Numbered from the stretch's first letter, positions 51,609-62,342 are shown. The stretch is DNA of 64,000 nucleotides from Chthonobacter albigriseus (GCF_013839445.1 NZ_JACDIT010000007.1:150569-214568), one strand, 5' to 3'. The notes: a model not told the origin generated them from the sequence alone. Made by a program: numbers and translations.

Positions 51609-52733
51609 ATGCCGGGCGGCGAAATGCGATGGGCGCTGGGCCTGATGAGCGGCACCTCCATGGACGGGGTGGACGCCGCGCTGATCCGCACCGACGGGGA
51701 GGGTATCGAGGCCTTCGGGCCGGTGCTGTTCCTGCCCTATACCGACGCGGAACGGGCCGTCCTGCGCCAGGCGCTTGCCGATGCCGTGGGGATCACCGAC
51801 CGGACCGAGCGGCCCGGCGCGGTTGACGAGGCCGAGCGGATCATCACCGACCGGCACGTCGAGGCGGTCCGCAGCCTTGCCGAGCGTGCGGCCGCAGACG
51901 ACATCAACGTCGACGTCGTCGGCTTCCACGGCCAGACCGTCTTCCACGCGCCCGACCGTAAGCTCACCGTCCAGATCGGCGATGCCGCAGCGCTCGCCCG
52001 CCTCTCCGGCTTCCCCGTCGTGCATGACTTCCGCGCGGCGGACGTGGCGGCGGGCGGGCAGGGCGCGCCGCTGGTGCCGGTCTTCCACCGGGCGCTGGCG
52101 GCAAAGGCCGGGCTCGGGCTTCCCGCGGCGATCCTCAACATCGGCGGCGTCGCCAACGTCACGATCATCGGCCGCGACGGTTCGCTCTGCGCCTTCGATA
52201 CCGGGCCGGGCAACGCGCTGATCGACGACCTCGTCCGCGAGAAAACCGGCGCCCGCTTCGACCGAGACGGCGCTTTCGCGGCGCTCGGGACGGTGGAGGA
52301 GAAACTTGTTGCCGAGCTGGTCAGTTCACCCTACTTCTCAGACAATCCACCGAAATCACTGGATCGAAACGCATTCTCCTCGAACGCTGTCCGTGGATTG
52401 CCGTTCGAGGACGCCGTTGCGACCCTGACCGCCTTTACGGCTGAAGCCGTCGCGATCGGCCTTCGGCACACGGACGAGCCCATCGGATCGATCGTGGTGG
52501 CCGGCGGCGGCGCGCACAACGCGACCTTGCTCCAGATGATCGGGTCGCGCACCAACGCCGCCGTCCTCCCGGCCCACGAGATCGGTCTCGACGGAGATTT
52601 CCTGGAGGCCCAAGCTTTCGGCTACCTCGCCGTGCGGCGGCTCAGAGGCCTGCCGGGGAGCTATCCGGGAACGACGGGCGTGCAGGAACCGGTGGTCGCC
52701 GGTGAGGTGGTGGGAGCCGAGGGGCGAGGGTAG
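51609..52733 (+). CDS. anmK: Anhydro-N-acetylmuramic acid kinase
   Basis: The 374-residue kinase phosphorylates and opens 1,6-anhydroMurNAc released during peptidoglycan turnover, yielding MurNAc-6-phosphate. Motifs are [16 protein letters not shown] at the N-terminus, [49 protein letters not shown] and [12 protein letters not shown], then [16 protein letters not shown] site six bases upstream supports ATG 51609. It is usually near tyrS in alphaproteobacteria, as here. It may link to the amidase and M23 hydrolase encoded elsewhere in the window. Confidence 0.97.
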   Translation: MPGGEMRWALGLMSGTSMDGVDAALIRTDGEGIEAFGPVLFLPYTDAERAVLRQALADAVGITDRTERPGAVDEAERIITDRHVEAVRSLAERAAADDINVDVVGFHGQTVFHAPDRKLTVQIGDAAALARLSGFPVVHDFRAADVAAGGQGAPLVPVFHRALAAKAGLGLPAAILNIGGVANVTIIGRDGSLCAFDTGPGNALIDDLVREKTGARFDRDGAFAALGTVEEKLVAELVSSPYFSDNPPKSLDRNAFSSNAVRGLPFEDAVATLTAFTAEAVAIGLRHTDEPIGSIVVAGGGAHNATLLQMIGSRTNAAVLPAHEIGLDGDFLEAQAFGYLAVRRLRGLPGSYPGTTGVQEPVVAGEVVGAEGRG

Positions 52734-52771
52734 CGTTCCTCATCCCTCGGGGCAGCGAGCGGCCTGCTCCC

Positions 52772-53422
52772 TCACGCCTCGGCCATGGCCAGGCGCTTGT
52801 CGAGGTATGCGGCGCAGTCGTCGATCAGTTCGTCGACCTTGTTCTCGAAGAAGTGGTTGGCGCCTTCGATGATCTTCTGGTCGATGACGATGCCCTTCTG
52901 CATCTTCAGCTTGTCGACCAGCGTCTGCACGTCCTTCTGCGGGGCCACCTTGTCCACGTCGCCGTGGATGATCAGGCCGGAGGAGGGGCAGGGTGCCAGG
53001 AACGAGAAGTCGTGCAGGTTGGCCGGGGGCGCGATCGAGATGAAGCCCTCGATCTCCGGGCGGCGCATCAGCAGCTGCATGCCGATCCAGGCGCCGAAGG
53101 AGAAGCCGGCCACCCAGCAGGACTTGGCGTCCGGGTGGATGGTCTGTACCCAGTCGAGCGCAGAGGCGGCATCGGAGAGTTCTCCAGCGCCGTGGTCGAA
53201 CTGGCCCTGGCTGCGGCCGACGCCGCGGAAGTTGAAGCGGAGCACGGCGAAGCCGCGGTCCTTGAACATGTAGAACAGGCGATAGATCACCTGGTTGTTC
53301 ATGGTGCCGCCGAACTGCGGATGCGGGTGCAGGATCATCGCGATCGGGGCGTTGCGGCCCTTGGCAGGCTGGAATCGGCCCTCGATGCGGCCGGCGGGTC
53401 CGTTGAAGATCACTTCAGGCAT
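52772..53422 (-). CDS. Alpha/beta-hydrolase family protein
   Basis: The 216-residue protein has the hydrolase fold with HPHPQFGGTMNN near residue 32, RFNFRGVGRSQG, nucleophile S108 in VAGFSFGAW, the acid in IIHGDVDKV and the histidine in EGANHFFEN. The HPHPxxGG opening is characteristic of a small, widely conserved bacterial hydrolase family of unknown substrate. No signal peptide. It is divergent from the suf operon across a region of about 300 bp. Confidence 0.9.
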   Translation of the reverse strand: MPEVIFNGPAGRIEGRFQPAKGRNAPIAMILHPHPQFGGTMNNQVIYRLFYMFKDRGFAVLRFNFRGVGRSQGQFDHGAGELSDAASALDWVQTIHPDAKSCWVAGFSFGAWIGMQLLMRRPEIEGFISIAPPANLHDFSFLAPCPSSGLIIHGDVDKVAPQKDVQTLVDKLKMQKGIVIDQKIIEGANHFFENKVDELIDDCAAYLDKRLAMAEA

Positions 53423-53513
53423 CGGTCGCTTCGGACTCTCTGTCTTGTGCCGTATGGATGCGGAGCCGATGCGCTTTCGACGGCGAAGTCAGGGCAAACC
53501 CGTAGCCCGCGGC

Positions 53514-53542
53514 TTGACGCCGGGGCGGGCTCCCCCTAAAAC
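53514..53542 (+). promoter_or_regulatory. Sigma70-like promoter of the suf operon
   Basis: TTGACG (53514-53519), a 17-bp spacer and TAAAAC (53537-53542) give a good alphaproteobacterial vegetative promoter about 175 bp before sufS2. The ICE-like operator starts four bases after the -10, at the expected transcription start. Confidence 0.6.
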
Positions 53543-53545
53543 TTC

Positions 53546-53562
53546 TTTAGAACCGTTCGAAA
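53546..53562. promoter_or_regulatory. Irr-type ICE box at the suf promoter
   Basis: TTTAGAA-CCG-TTCGAAA matches the published ICE pattern TTTAGAA-N3-TTCTAAA at 13 of the 14 defined positions (one change, T to G, in the right arm). It sits directly downstream of the -10, where a bound repressor would block initiation. Irr is the haem-responsive iron regulator of Rhizobiales; the irr gene is not in this window. Confidence 0.65.
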
Positions 53563-53719
53563 CTGCGAGCCATCGGTCATTCCGCCTGAGGCGAATGCAC
53601 TGGACTGCGCGGGCCTCGGACGTCAAGAAAAATCGCACGCAGACAGCTTGATCGCCGTAGCGCCCGTGCCTTTCGGCACCGCCTCATCACGGCGAACCAC
53701 CGACGAAGGACCCGACCTG

Positions 53720-54895
53720 ATGGGCGCGGATCGCGTCTACCTCGACTGGAACGCCGGCGCGCCCCTCAGGGCGGAAGTCGCCGCGCGTCTGGTCGAGGCG
53801 ATGGGGCGAGCCGGCAATGCGTCGTCTGTCCATGCCGAGGGGCGGGCTGCGCGCGCGCTGGTGGAGGCGGCCCGGCGGCAAGTGGCAGCGCTCGTCGGCG
53901 GCGACCCGCGCTTCGTCACCTTCACGAGCGGTGGCACCGAGGCAGCGGTCACGGTGCTAACGCCGCAGTGGACCTTCGGCGGCAAGCCGCTCGCCTTCGA
54001 CCGGCTGCTGGTCTCGGCGGTGGAGCACCCCTGCGTGGCGCGGGGCGGCCGCTTTCCCGCCGAAAGGGTCGAGACGATTCCCGTCGACGGCGACGGACTT
54101 GTCGACCTTGCAGCCCTCGACGCACGCCTCGCCGAGCTCGCGGCCTCGGGCCAGCGGGCGCTCGTGTCTGTGATGTTCGCCAACAACGAGACCGGCGCGA
54201 TCCAGCCGGTCGCCGACGTGTCGCGGATCGCGCACGGCCACGGCGCGCTGGTCCACACGGATGTGGTCCAGGCCGTTGGTCGCATCCCGGTTTCGATTGC
54301 TGATCTCGGCGTCGACGTGCTGACGCTGTCGGCGCACAAGATCGGCGGGCCGCAGGGCGCCGGGGCGATCGTCCGGGCGACGGACCTGTTCGCTTTCCAG
54401 CCGCTGCTGATCGGCGGCGGGCAGGAGTCGCACGGCCGGGCGGGAACCGAAAACGTCTGGGCGATCCACGGCTTCGGCCTTGCGGCGGAGGCTGCCGGAC
54501 ACGATCTGAAGGATGTCGATGCAGTCCGCGCGCGGCGCGACCGGATCGAGGCCTTCGTCCGCTCGGCGGCGCCGGCGGCGATGCTCTTCGCGAGCGGCGT
54601 CACGCGCGTGCCCAACACCGTGGCTTTCGCGGTGCCGGGGCTTTCCGCGGAGACGGCACTGATCGCCTTGGACCTTTCCGGCGTATCAGTATCGTCGGGT
54701 TCGGCCTGCTCCAGCGGCAAGGTCGGGGCGAGCCCGGTGCTGACCGCGATGGGCGTCGCGCCGGATCTCCTGAAGGGCGCTCTCAGGGTGAGCATCGGGC
54801 CGACGACGAGCGACGACGACGTGGTGCGCTTCATCGAGGTCTTCGGAAAAGTCCTCGCAGACCTGACGAAACGTCAGGGGACGCGCGCCGCCTGA
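53720..54895 (+). CDS. sufS2: Cysteine desulfurase, IscS/NifS type (first of two in the suf operon)
   Basis: The 391-residue PLP enzyme removes sulphur from cysteine for Fe-S cluster assembly. It has YLDWNAGAPL, NASSVHAEGRAAR, FTSGGTEAA and MFANNETGAIQPV. The PLP lysine is in LSAHKIGGPQGAGA, and the persulphide-bearing cysteine is in SVSSGSACSSGKVGAS, which is the flexible-loop IscS/NifS type, unlike the SufS enzyme at 58669. GAAGGA lies nine bases upstream of ATG 53720. It is the first suf gene, followed by sufB after 59 bp. Confidence 0.95.
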   Translation: MGADRVYLDWNAGAPLRAEVAARLVEAMGRAGNASSVHAEGRAARALVEAARRQVAALVGGDPRFVTFTSGGTEAAVTVLTPQWTFGGKPLAFDRLLVSAVEHPCVARGGRFPAERVETIPVDGDGLVDLAALDARLAELAASGQRALVSVMFANNETGAIQPVADVSRIAHGHGALVHTDVVQAVGRIPVSIADLGVDVLTLSAHKIGGPQGAGAIVRATDLFAFQPLLIGGGQESHGRAGTENVWAIHGFGLAAEAAGHDLKDVDAVRARRDRIEAFVRSAAPAAMLFASGVTRVPNTVAFAVPGLSAETALIALDLSGVSVSSGSACSSGKVGASPVLTAMGVAPDLLKGALRVSIGPTTSDDDVVRFIEVFGKVLADLTKRQGTRAA

Positions 54896-54954
54896 ACGCA
54901 TATAGAAACCCACGTTTTCCCACGGTCCTTGAAACCGCGTGGATGGAGTGAGAC

Positions 54955-56430
<1,476 letters not shown>

Positions 56431-56531
56431 CCCCTCGCGGCCTCCCGCGCGGAGGCCGCCACCCCGCTTTCACCGAAGGACACACCGCCTCCGCCGTTGC
56501 GTCGAGGCGCTCGAAACGAAGGACCTGACCC

Positions 56532-57281
56532 ATGCTCGAAATCCGCAACCTGCATGCCCGCATCGGCGACCGCGAGATCCTGCGCGGCATCGACCTCGTC
56601 GTGAAGCCCGGCGAGGTGCACGCCATCATGGGGCCGAACGGCTCCGGCAAGTCGACGCTCTCCTATATCCTCGCCGGCAAGGACGACTACGAGGTCACCG
56701 AGGGCGACATCCTGTTCAATGGCGAGTCGATCCTGGAGATGGAGCCGAACGAGCGCGCGACGGCGGGCCTGTTCTTGGCCTTCCAGTATCCGATCGAGAT
56801 TCCGGGCGTCGCCTCGATGACGTTCCTGCGCGCCGCGCTCAACGCCAAGCGCAAGGCGAACGGAGAAGCGGAGATCACCACGCCGGAGTTCATGCGGGTC
56901 GTGAAGGAGGCCTCGGCCAAGCTCAACATCTCCCCGGACATGCTGAAGCGCCCGGTCAACGTCGGCTTCTCCGGCGGCGAGAAGAAGCGCAACGAGGTGC
57001 TGCAGATGGCGCTCCTGGAGCCCAAGGTGGCGATCCTCGACGAGACCGATTCAGGCCTCGACATCGACGCGCTCAAGGTCGTCGCCGAGGGCGTCAACGC
57101 GCTCCGTTCGCCGGACCGCGCCTTCGTGGTGATCACCCACTATCAGCGCCTGCTCGACCACATCGTGCCCGACATCGTGCACGTCCTCTCGGCGGGCCGG
57201 ATCGTGCAGACCGGTGGCAAGGAGCTGGCCTTCGACCTGGAGAAGAACGGCTACGCGGCCTACGTCTCGGACGCGGCGTGA
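56532..57281 (+). CDS. sufC: Fe-S assembly ATPase SufC
   Basis: The 249-residue ABC-type ATPase of SufBCD has Walker A MGPNGSGKST (residues 33-42), the Q-loop in FLAFQYPIEIPG, the unusual signature FSGGEKKRNEVLQM, Walker B VAILDETDSGLDIDAL and the switch histidine in VVITHYQR. It has no membrane domain, as expected for SufC. ATP binding remodels SufB-SufD to build the cluster. sufD starts 7 bp after its stop. Confidence 0.98.
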   Translation: MLEIRNLHARIGDREILRGIDLVVKPGEVHAIMGPNGSGKSTLSYILAGKDDYEVTEGDILFNGESILEMEPNERATAGLFLAFQYPIEIPGVASMTFLRAALNAKRKANGEAEITTPEFMRVVKEASAKLNISPDMLKRPVNVGFSGGEKKRNEVLQMALLEPKVAILDETDSGLDIDALKVVAEGVNALRSPDRAFVVITHYQRLLDHIVPDIVHVLSAGRIVQTGGKELAFDLEKNGYAAYVSDAA

Positions 57282-57288
57282 GGGAGAG

Positions 57289-58626
57289 ATGACGGACATG
57301 GTCAGCCCCACACCCCTGCGCACCCCGGCCGAGGATACGCTCCTGAGGCGCTTCCCGGCCGAGAAGGCCGCGCTGCCCGGCAACGACACCGTGAGGTCGC
57401 TGCGTGACGAGGCCTTCGCGGGCTTCGCCGCGGCCGGCCTGCCGCACCGCCGGGTGGAAGCCTGGAAGTACACGGACCTGCGCGCCAACGTGCGGGCCAT
57501 CGCCCCCGCCGCGCCGGCCGCCGACATCGCCCGCGTCGGGGCGCTTCCTTCCGCCGTTCCGGGCGACAACGCCCGCCGGCTGGTGGTGGCCAACGGCCGC
57601 TTCGTGCCGGAGCTCTCCGACGTCGCCGAGCTTCCCGCCGGCGTGACGGTCGGTTCGTTGGCCGACGCGCTCGCCAGTGGCGATCCGCTCGTGCTCGGCG
57701 CGCTTTCCAAGGTCCCGCAGGCCGAAGAGAACGTCGCGGTCCAGCTCAACGCCGCCTTCATGACGGACGGCGTGGTGATCCTCGTCGCCGACGGCCTCAG
57801 CCTCGACCGGCCGATCGAGATCGCGCACATCGCCGACGGCGAGACGGCTGTGTCAACCCACGTCCGCAACGTCGTGATCGCCGGGGCAGGGGCTAACCTC
57901 ACGGTCATCGAGACCATCGAGTCGGTTTTCCGGGCCGCGCACCAGTCCAACATCGTCACCGACATCGTCGTCGGAGACGAGGCGCACGTCGACCACATCC
58001 GCCTGCAGCTGGAACCGGACGACGCGCTCAGCCTCACGGCTGTGACCGCCACGATCGGCGCCAAGGCGCGGTTCGAGACCTTCAACGCGGTCCTTGGCGC
58101 GGGCCTTGCCCGGGCGCAGGTGTTCGCGCGCTTCGCCGGCCGCGAGGCCGTCGGCGGTTTCCGTGGCGCCACGCTGCTTTCCGGCCGCCGCCATGCCGAC
58201 ACCACGCTGGTGCTTACGCACGACGCGGAGGCGTGCGAAAGCCGCGAGCTCTACAAGGCGGTGATCGACGACGAGGCGAAGTCGGTGTTCCAGGGCCGCA
58301 TCAACGTGCCGGCCCACGCGCAGAAGACCGACGCGCGGATGATGACGGCCTCGCTGCTCCTGTCGGAGGGCGCGGAAGCCAACGCCAAGCCGGAGCTGGA
58401 GATCTTCGCCGACGACGTCCAGTGCGGCCACGGCGCCACCTGCGGCGCGCTCGACGACGACCTCCTCTTCTACATGCTCGCCCGCGGCATCCCGAAGGCC
58501 GAAGCCGAGAAGATGCTGATCCTCGCCTACCTCGGCGAAGCGATCGACGAGGTGGAGAACGAGGCCGTGCGCGAAACGCTGATCCATCGCGTGGAGGATT
58601 GGCTGGCCCGCAGGGTGGCGGGCTAG
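57289..58626 (+). CDS. sufD: Fe-S cluster assembly protein SufD
   Basis: The 445-residue paralogue of SufB has the N-terminal helical region (GLPHRRVEAWKYTDLRANV), a beta-helix core, and the C-terminal motif with the conserved histidine in FADDVQCGHGATCGALDDDL, then LFYMLARGIPKAEAEKMLI. It pairs with SufB and SufC and is needed for iron delivery. ATG 57289 overlaps a GGGAG-rich stretch; ATG 57298 is an alternative. It is followed by sufS1 after 42 bp. Confidence 0.96.
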   Translation: MTDMVSPTPLRTPAEDTLLRRFPAEKAALPGNDTVRSLRDEAFAGFAAAGLPHRRVEAWKYTDLRANVRAIAPAAPAADIARVGALPSAVPGDNARRLVVANGRFVPELSDVAELPAGVTVGSLADALASGDPLVLGALSKVPQAEENVAVQLNAAFMTDGVVILVADGLSLDRPIEIAHIADGETAVSTHVRNVVIAGAGANLTVIETIESVFRAAHQSNIVTDIVVGDEAHVDHIRLQLEPDDALSLTAVTATIGAKARFETFNAVLGAGLARAQVFARFAGREAVGGFRGATLLSGRRHADTTLVLTHDAEACESRELYKAVIDDEAKSVFQGRINVPAHAQKTDARMMTASLLLSEGAEANAKPELEIFADDVQCGHGATCGALDDDLLFYMLARGIPKAEAEKMLILAYLGEAIDEVENEAVRETLIHRVEDWLARRVAG

Positions 58627-58668
58627 TACCTGAACCGAAGCGGGTGCACTGCTTTATCGGAAGGTGTC

Positions 58669-59904
58669 ATGAATACTCACGCCCAGCCCTACGACGTCGA
58701 GGCGATCCGGCGGGATTTTCCGATCCTGTCGAAGACCGTCTACGGCAAGCCGCTGGTCTACCTGGACAACGGCGCCTCCGCGCAGAAACCCCGGGCCGTG
58801 CTGGACCGCATCATGACGGCCTACACGGAGGAATACGCCAACGTCCACCGCGGGCTGCACTTCCTCTCCAACGCGGCCACCGAGGCCTATGAGGAGGCAC
58901 GGGAGATCGTCCGCGGCTTCCTCAACGCGCCGTCCGTCGACCAGGTGATCTTCACCCGGTCCTCTACCGAGGCGATCAACCTCGTGGCAGCCAGCTACGG
59001 CGGGCTGGTGTTGAAGCCGGGCGACGAGGTGGTGCTCTCCATCCTGGAGCATCATTCCAACATCGTGCCGTGGAACTTCCACCGGGAGAAGAACGGCGTC
59101 GTCATCAAGTGGGCTCCGGTCCACGAGGACGGCGCGTTCGACCTGGAGGCGTTCGAGAAGCTGATCACGCCGCGGACGAAGATCGTCGCGATCACACACA
59201 TGTCGAACGTCACCGGCACGGTCGTGCCGATCAAGGAGGTGGCGCGGATCGCCCACGCCCACGGGGCGGTGGTGATGGTCGACGGCTCGCAGAGCGCCGT
59301 CCACCTGCCGGTCGACGTTCAGGACCTCGACGCCGACTTCTTCGTCTTCACCGGCCACAAGGTCTACGGGCCGACGGGCATAGGCGTGCTCTACGGCAAG
59401 AAGCACCTCCTTGAGGCGATGCCGCCGTGGCAGGGCGGCGGCGAGATGATCCGCGAGGTGACGGAGGACTTCGTCACCTACAACGAGCCGCCGCACCGCT
59501 TCGAGGCCGGCACGCCGCCGATCGTCCAGGCGATCGGGCTCGGCGCAGCGCTCCGCTACATGGAAAGCATCGGCCGCGACCGCATCCTCGCGCACGAGAA
59601 CGCGCTGCGCGACTACGCGATGGAGCGGCTCGGACAGCTCAACTCGATCCGCATCTTCGGCACGACGAAGGAGAAGGGCGCCATCGTCGCCTTCGAGATG
59701 AAAGGCGCCCACGCCCACGACGTCGCGACCGTCATCGACCGCTATGGCGTGGCGGTTCGGGCCGGCACCCATTGCGCGATGCCCCTCCTCGCCCGATATG
59801 GGGTAACGTCGACCTGCCGCGCATCTTTCGCGCTCTACAACACCAAGGCCGAGGTGGACACGCTCGTCGATGCGCTGACCCGCGCCGAGACGATGTTCGG
59901 ATAG
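58669..59904 (+). CDS. sufS: Cysteine desulfurase SufS
   Basis: The 411-residue group II cysteine desulfurase has YLDNGASAQKPRAVLDRI, NVHRGLHFLSNAATEAYEEA, FTRSSTEAINLVA, SILEHHSNIVPW, VDGSQSAVH and the PLP lysine in FTGHKVYGPTGIG. The active cysteine is in VRAGTHCAMPLL, on the short loop typical of SufS. With no SufE gene next to it, it may use another sulphur acceptor (SufU or SufE elsewhere). It is the second desulfurase of the operon, matching Agrobacterium sufS1. Confidence 0.97.
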   Translation: MNTHAQPYDVEAIRRDFPILSKTVYGKPLVYLDNGASAQKPRAVLDRIMTAYTEEYANVHRGLHFLSNAATEAYEEAREIVRGFLNAPSVDQVIFTRSSTEAINLVAASYGGLVLKPGDEVVLSILEHHSNIVPWNFHREKNGVVIKWAPVHEDGAFDLEAFEKLITPRTKIVAITHMSNVTGTVVPIKEVARIAHAHGAVVMVDGSQSAVHLPVDVQDLDADFFVFTGHKVYGPTGIGVLYGKKHLLEAMPPWQGGGEMIREVTEDFVTYNEPPHRFEAGTPPIVQAIGLGAALRYMESIGRDRILAHENALRDYAMERLGQLNSIRIFGTTKEKGAIVAFEMKGAHAHDVATVIDRYGVAVRAGTHCAMPLLARYGVTSTCRASFALYNTKAEVDTLVDALTRAETMFG

Positions 59905-59909
59905 GAACC

Positions 59910-60287
59910 ATGAACGACACCGCATCCACCATCCCGAACGCGCCGGCCACCGCGGGCGGATCCGCGATTCCGCCGGACGAGCTCGCGCGGATCACCGACG
60001 ACATCATCGCCGCACTTAAGACGGTGTACGACCCGGAGATCCCGTCCGACATCTACGAGCTCGGCCTCGTCTACAAGATCGACATCGACGACGACCGCTT
60101 CGTGAAGATCGACATGACGCTCACCGCGCCGGGCTGCCCGGTCGCCGGCGAGATGCCGGGCTGGGTGGAGAACGCGGTCGGCACGGTGCAAGGCATCAAC
60201 GGCGTCGAGGTCGCCATGGTGTTCGACCCGCCGTGGACGCCCGACCGGATGAGCGAAGAGGCTCAGGTCGCGCTGAACTGGTATTGA
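59910..60287 (+). CDS. sufT: SufT/DUF59-family Fe-S assembly factor
   Basis: The 125-residue protein has a disordered Ala/Thr-rich N-terminus and a DUF59/MIP18 domain (about 27-120): LKTVYDPEIPSDIYELGLVY, IDMTLTAPGCPVAGEMPGWV, VEVAMVFDPPWTPDRMSEEA. The single cysteine in TAPGCP is the conserved one. This family (also called SufX or PaaD-like) assists maturation of Fe-S proteins. It starts 5 bp after sufS and precedes sufA. Confidence 0.94.
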   Translation: MNDTASTIPNAPATAGGSAIPPDELARITDDIIAALKTVYDPEIPSDIYELGLVYKIDIDDDRFVKIDMTLTAPGCPVAGEMPGWVENAVGTVQGINGVEVAMVFDPPWTPDRMSEEAQVALNWY

Positions 60288-60392
60288 GGATCGGCGGGCT
60301 TTCCACGACGGGAAGCTTCGTGTCAAAGTGTTGAGACCACTGGGTGTAAGATCCATCCGGCCTTGAACCGGATGCGTTTCAGGAGACCCGAA

Positions 60393-60764
60393 ATGGCTAT
60401 GGCAAGACGCAAGCTCGAGGTCATGTCCGTCACCACGGCGGCCGCCGAGCGCGTGCAGGAAATCTTGGAGAGCGCTGACGGGGAGGCGGTCGGCGTCCGC
60501 GTGGGCGTCAAGAACGGCGGCTGCGCCGGCATGAGCTACACCATGGAGCTCGCCCGCGAAACCCGTCCCTCCGACGAGCGCGTCGAAGCGCACGGCGTCA
60601 CCGTCTTCATCGACCCCAAGGCCGTTCTGTTCCTGCTCGGCACCGAGATGGACTTCGAGCGCACCACGCTGAAGACCGGCTTCGTCTTCAAGAACCCGAA
60701 CCAGGTCGGCGCCTGCGGTTGCGGGGAAAGCGTGAACCTCGTTCCCGCCCAAGCCACGGCCTGA
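60393..60764 (+). CDS. sufA: Fe-S cluster A-type carrier/scaffold SufA
   Basis: The 123-residue A-type carrier delivers Fe-S clusters. The three conserved cysteines are in GVKNGGCAGMSYTM and in the C-terminal VGACGCGES (CxC). ATG 60393 is chosen because AGGAG lies seven bases upstream; an ATG at 60372 would extend it into the ribosome site. It ends the suf operon. A 105-bp gap separates it from sufT. Confidence 0.96.
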   Translation: MAMARRKLEVMSVTTAAAERVQEILESADGEAVGVRVGVKNGGCAGMSYTMELARETRPSDERVEAHGVTVFIDPKAVLFLLGTEMDFERTTLKTGFVFKNPNQVGACGCGESVNLVPAQATA

Positions 60765-60768
60765 GGCG

Positions 60769-61221
60769 ATGGCGCGCCCGTTGTTCGGCGACAGGACCGT
60801 TCCCCGCACGCTGGCGCTCGCGGATTTCCAACTCGATGTGCTCGTCATCGAGGACGTCGATATCGACTACGAGGCGGTTACGGAGAGTACTGCCGACCTC
60901 GCCGGGCTGTTCGGTGGCGACTGGCCGGTCGGCCTGACTTTGCGGGAGAACCTCGTCGACCTCGGCTGGCACGAGCGCGAGTTCGGGCGCGGCACCAGCT
61001 TCGCCTGGGTCATCCGCGACTCCGACGGGCGATACTGTGGGTGCGCCTATCTGCGTGCCGGAGAGGACGACGAAATCCTCGCCCACTCGTGGTTCCGCTC
61101 CTCGTTCGACGATCTCGCCGCCATCGAAGCGTTCGACGCGGCGTGGCGTACCTTTGCCGGTTCGCTGTCCGATGCGCCTGTCGTCCACGCACGCCGCAGC
61201 CGTTTCCACCCGCTGGGATAG
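60769..61221 (+). CDS. GNAT-like hypothetical protein
   Basis: The 150-residue protein starts 5 bp after sufA. A central FAWVIRDSDGRYCGCAYLRA resembles the beta4/acetyl-CoA region of GNAT acetyltransferases, but the canonical RxxGxG/A loop is not visible, so it may be a degenerate or atypical member. No signal peptide or membrane helix. It is followed by tenA after 3 bp, so all may be one transcript with suf. Function unknown. Confidence 0.6.
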   Translation: MARPLFGDRTVPRTLALADFQLDVLVIEDVDIDYEAVTESTADLAGLFGGDWPVGLTLRENLVDLGWHEREFGRGTSFAWVIRDSDGRYCGCAYLRAGEDDEILAHSWFRSSFDDLAAIEAFDAAWRTFAGSLSDAPVVHARRSRFHPLG

Positions 61222-61224
61222 CCG

Positions 61225-61890
61225 ATGCCCCTGATCGACCGTTTGATCGCGGCGAATGACGCCGACTGGCGCGCCTACACCCACCATGCCTTCGTTGAGG
61301 CCATGGCGGACGGTACGCTGCCAGCCCCGGCCTTCCGGCACTACCTGATCCAGGACTATCTCTTCCTCATCCAGTTCGCCCGAGCCTATGCGCTGGCCGT
61401 CTTCAAGGGGCGGAGCCTCTCCGACATGCGCGCCAGCCTGAAAGGTCTCTCCGCGATCCTCGACTTGGAGATGGATCTTCACGTGCGAACCTGCGCCGGC
61501 TGGGGGATCAGCGCCGCGGACCTGGAAGCGACGCCCGAGGACACGCCGACGACCGCCTACACCCGCTACGTCATCGACACCGGACTGCGAGGCGACCTCC
61601 TCGACCTCCACGTTGCGCTGGCGCCGTGCGTGATCGGCTATGCAGTGATCGCCGAGCGGCTCGCTGCCCGTCCCGGCGCGCTGGAGTCGTCCAATCCCTA
61701 CGCCTTCTGGATCGGCGAGTACGCCGGCGAGGCCTACCGGGACGTCGCCCGGTCGGCGGCGGAAACGCTGGATGCGCTCGCCGGGGACGACCTGACGCCC
61801 CGCCGCTTCGAACAGCTCTCCGTCGTGTTCGGTCAGGCGACCCGGCTGGAAGCGGCGTTCTGGCAGATGGGGCTGGACTCGGCGCGCTGA
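61225..61890 (+). CDS. tenA: TenA-family thiaminase II / aminopyrimidine aminohydrolase
   Basis: The 221-residue all-helical protein has HAFVEAMADGTLPAPAFRHY, LIQDYLFLIQFARAYA and the catalytic cysteine in ALAPCVIGYAVIAERL, with FWIGEYAGEAY towards the C-terminus. TenA salvages base-degraded thiamin by hydrolysing aminopyrimidine to HMP. Length is normal. It lies 3 bp after the GNAT-like gene. The link to the suf operon (thiamin synthesis needs sulphur transfer and Fe-S enzymes) is inference. Confidence 0.92.
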   Translation: MPLIDRLIAANDADWRAYTHHAFVEAMADGTLPAPAFRHYLIQDYLFLIQFARAYALAVFKGRSLSDMRASLKGLSAILDLEMDLHVRTCAGWGISAADLEATPEDTPTTAYTRYVIDTGLRGDLLDLHVALAPCVIGYAVIAERLAARPGALESSNPYAFWIGEYAGEAYRDVARSAAETLDALAGDDLTPRRFEQLSVVFGQATRLEAAFWQMGLDSAR

Positions 61891-61931
61891 TTTGTTCATG
61901 CTCCGTTCCCTGCGGTCGCGGGGGAGATGGC

Positions 61932-62294
61932 ATGCCGGCGCACGGATATCGCGAGTTTCTGGAAGAGCTGTTCGAACCGCTCGGCGGCGTCACGATCCGC
62001 CGGATGTTCGGCGGCCTCGGCATTCATCGCGACGGCATGATGGTCGCTCTATCGGCTGACGACGTGCTCTATCTCAAGGCGGACAGGGAGACGATCCCGT
62101 TGTTCGAGGCGGAGGGCTCAAGCCCGTTCAGCTACGACACGAAGACCGGCAGGCACACCATCACCAGCTATTGGCGGGCGCCCGAAAGGCTCTACGACGA
62201 GCCGGACGAGTTTCTTTCCTGGGCAAGGTCGGCCTGCGCCGCCGCCCTGCGGGCACAAGCGGCCAAGAGCGCCGGAAAGCGAAAGAAAGGGTGA
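61932..62294 (+). CDS. TfoX N-terminal-domain protein
   Basis: The 120-residue protein has the TfoX_N pattern: FLEELFEPLGGVTIRRMFGG, LGIHRDGMMVALSADDVLYL, KADRETIPLFEAEGSSPFSY and ITSYWRAPERLYDEPDEFLSW. It lacks the C-terminal TfoX domain that regulators of competence carry, so a role in competence cannot be assumed. A GGGGGAGA site precedes ATG 61932. A basic Lys-rich C-terminus (KSAGKRKKG) could bind nucleic acid. Confidence 0.88.
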   Translation: MPAHGYREFLEELFEPLGGVTIRRMFGGLGIHRDGMMVALSADDVLYLKADRETIPLFEAEGSSPFSYDTKTGRHTITSYWRAPERLYDEPDEFLSWARSACAAALRAQAAKSAGKRKKG

Positions 62295-62342
62295 TCCGGA
62301 TCCTGTCGCCGCATCGTGGGACGGCGATGTAGTCCGAACATG

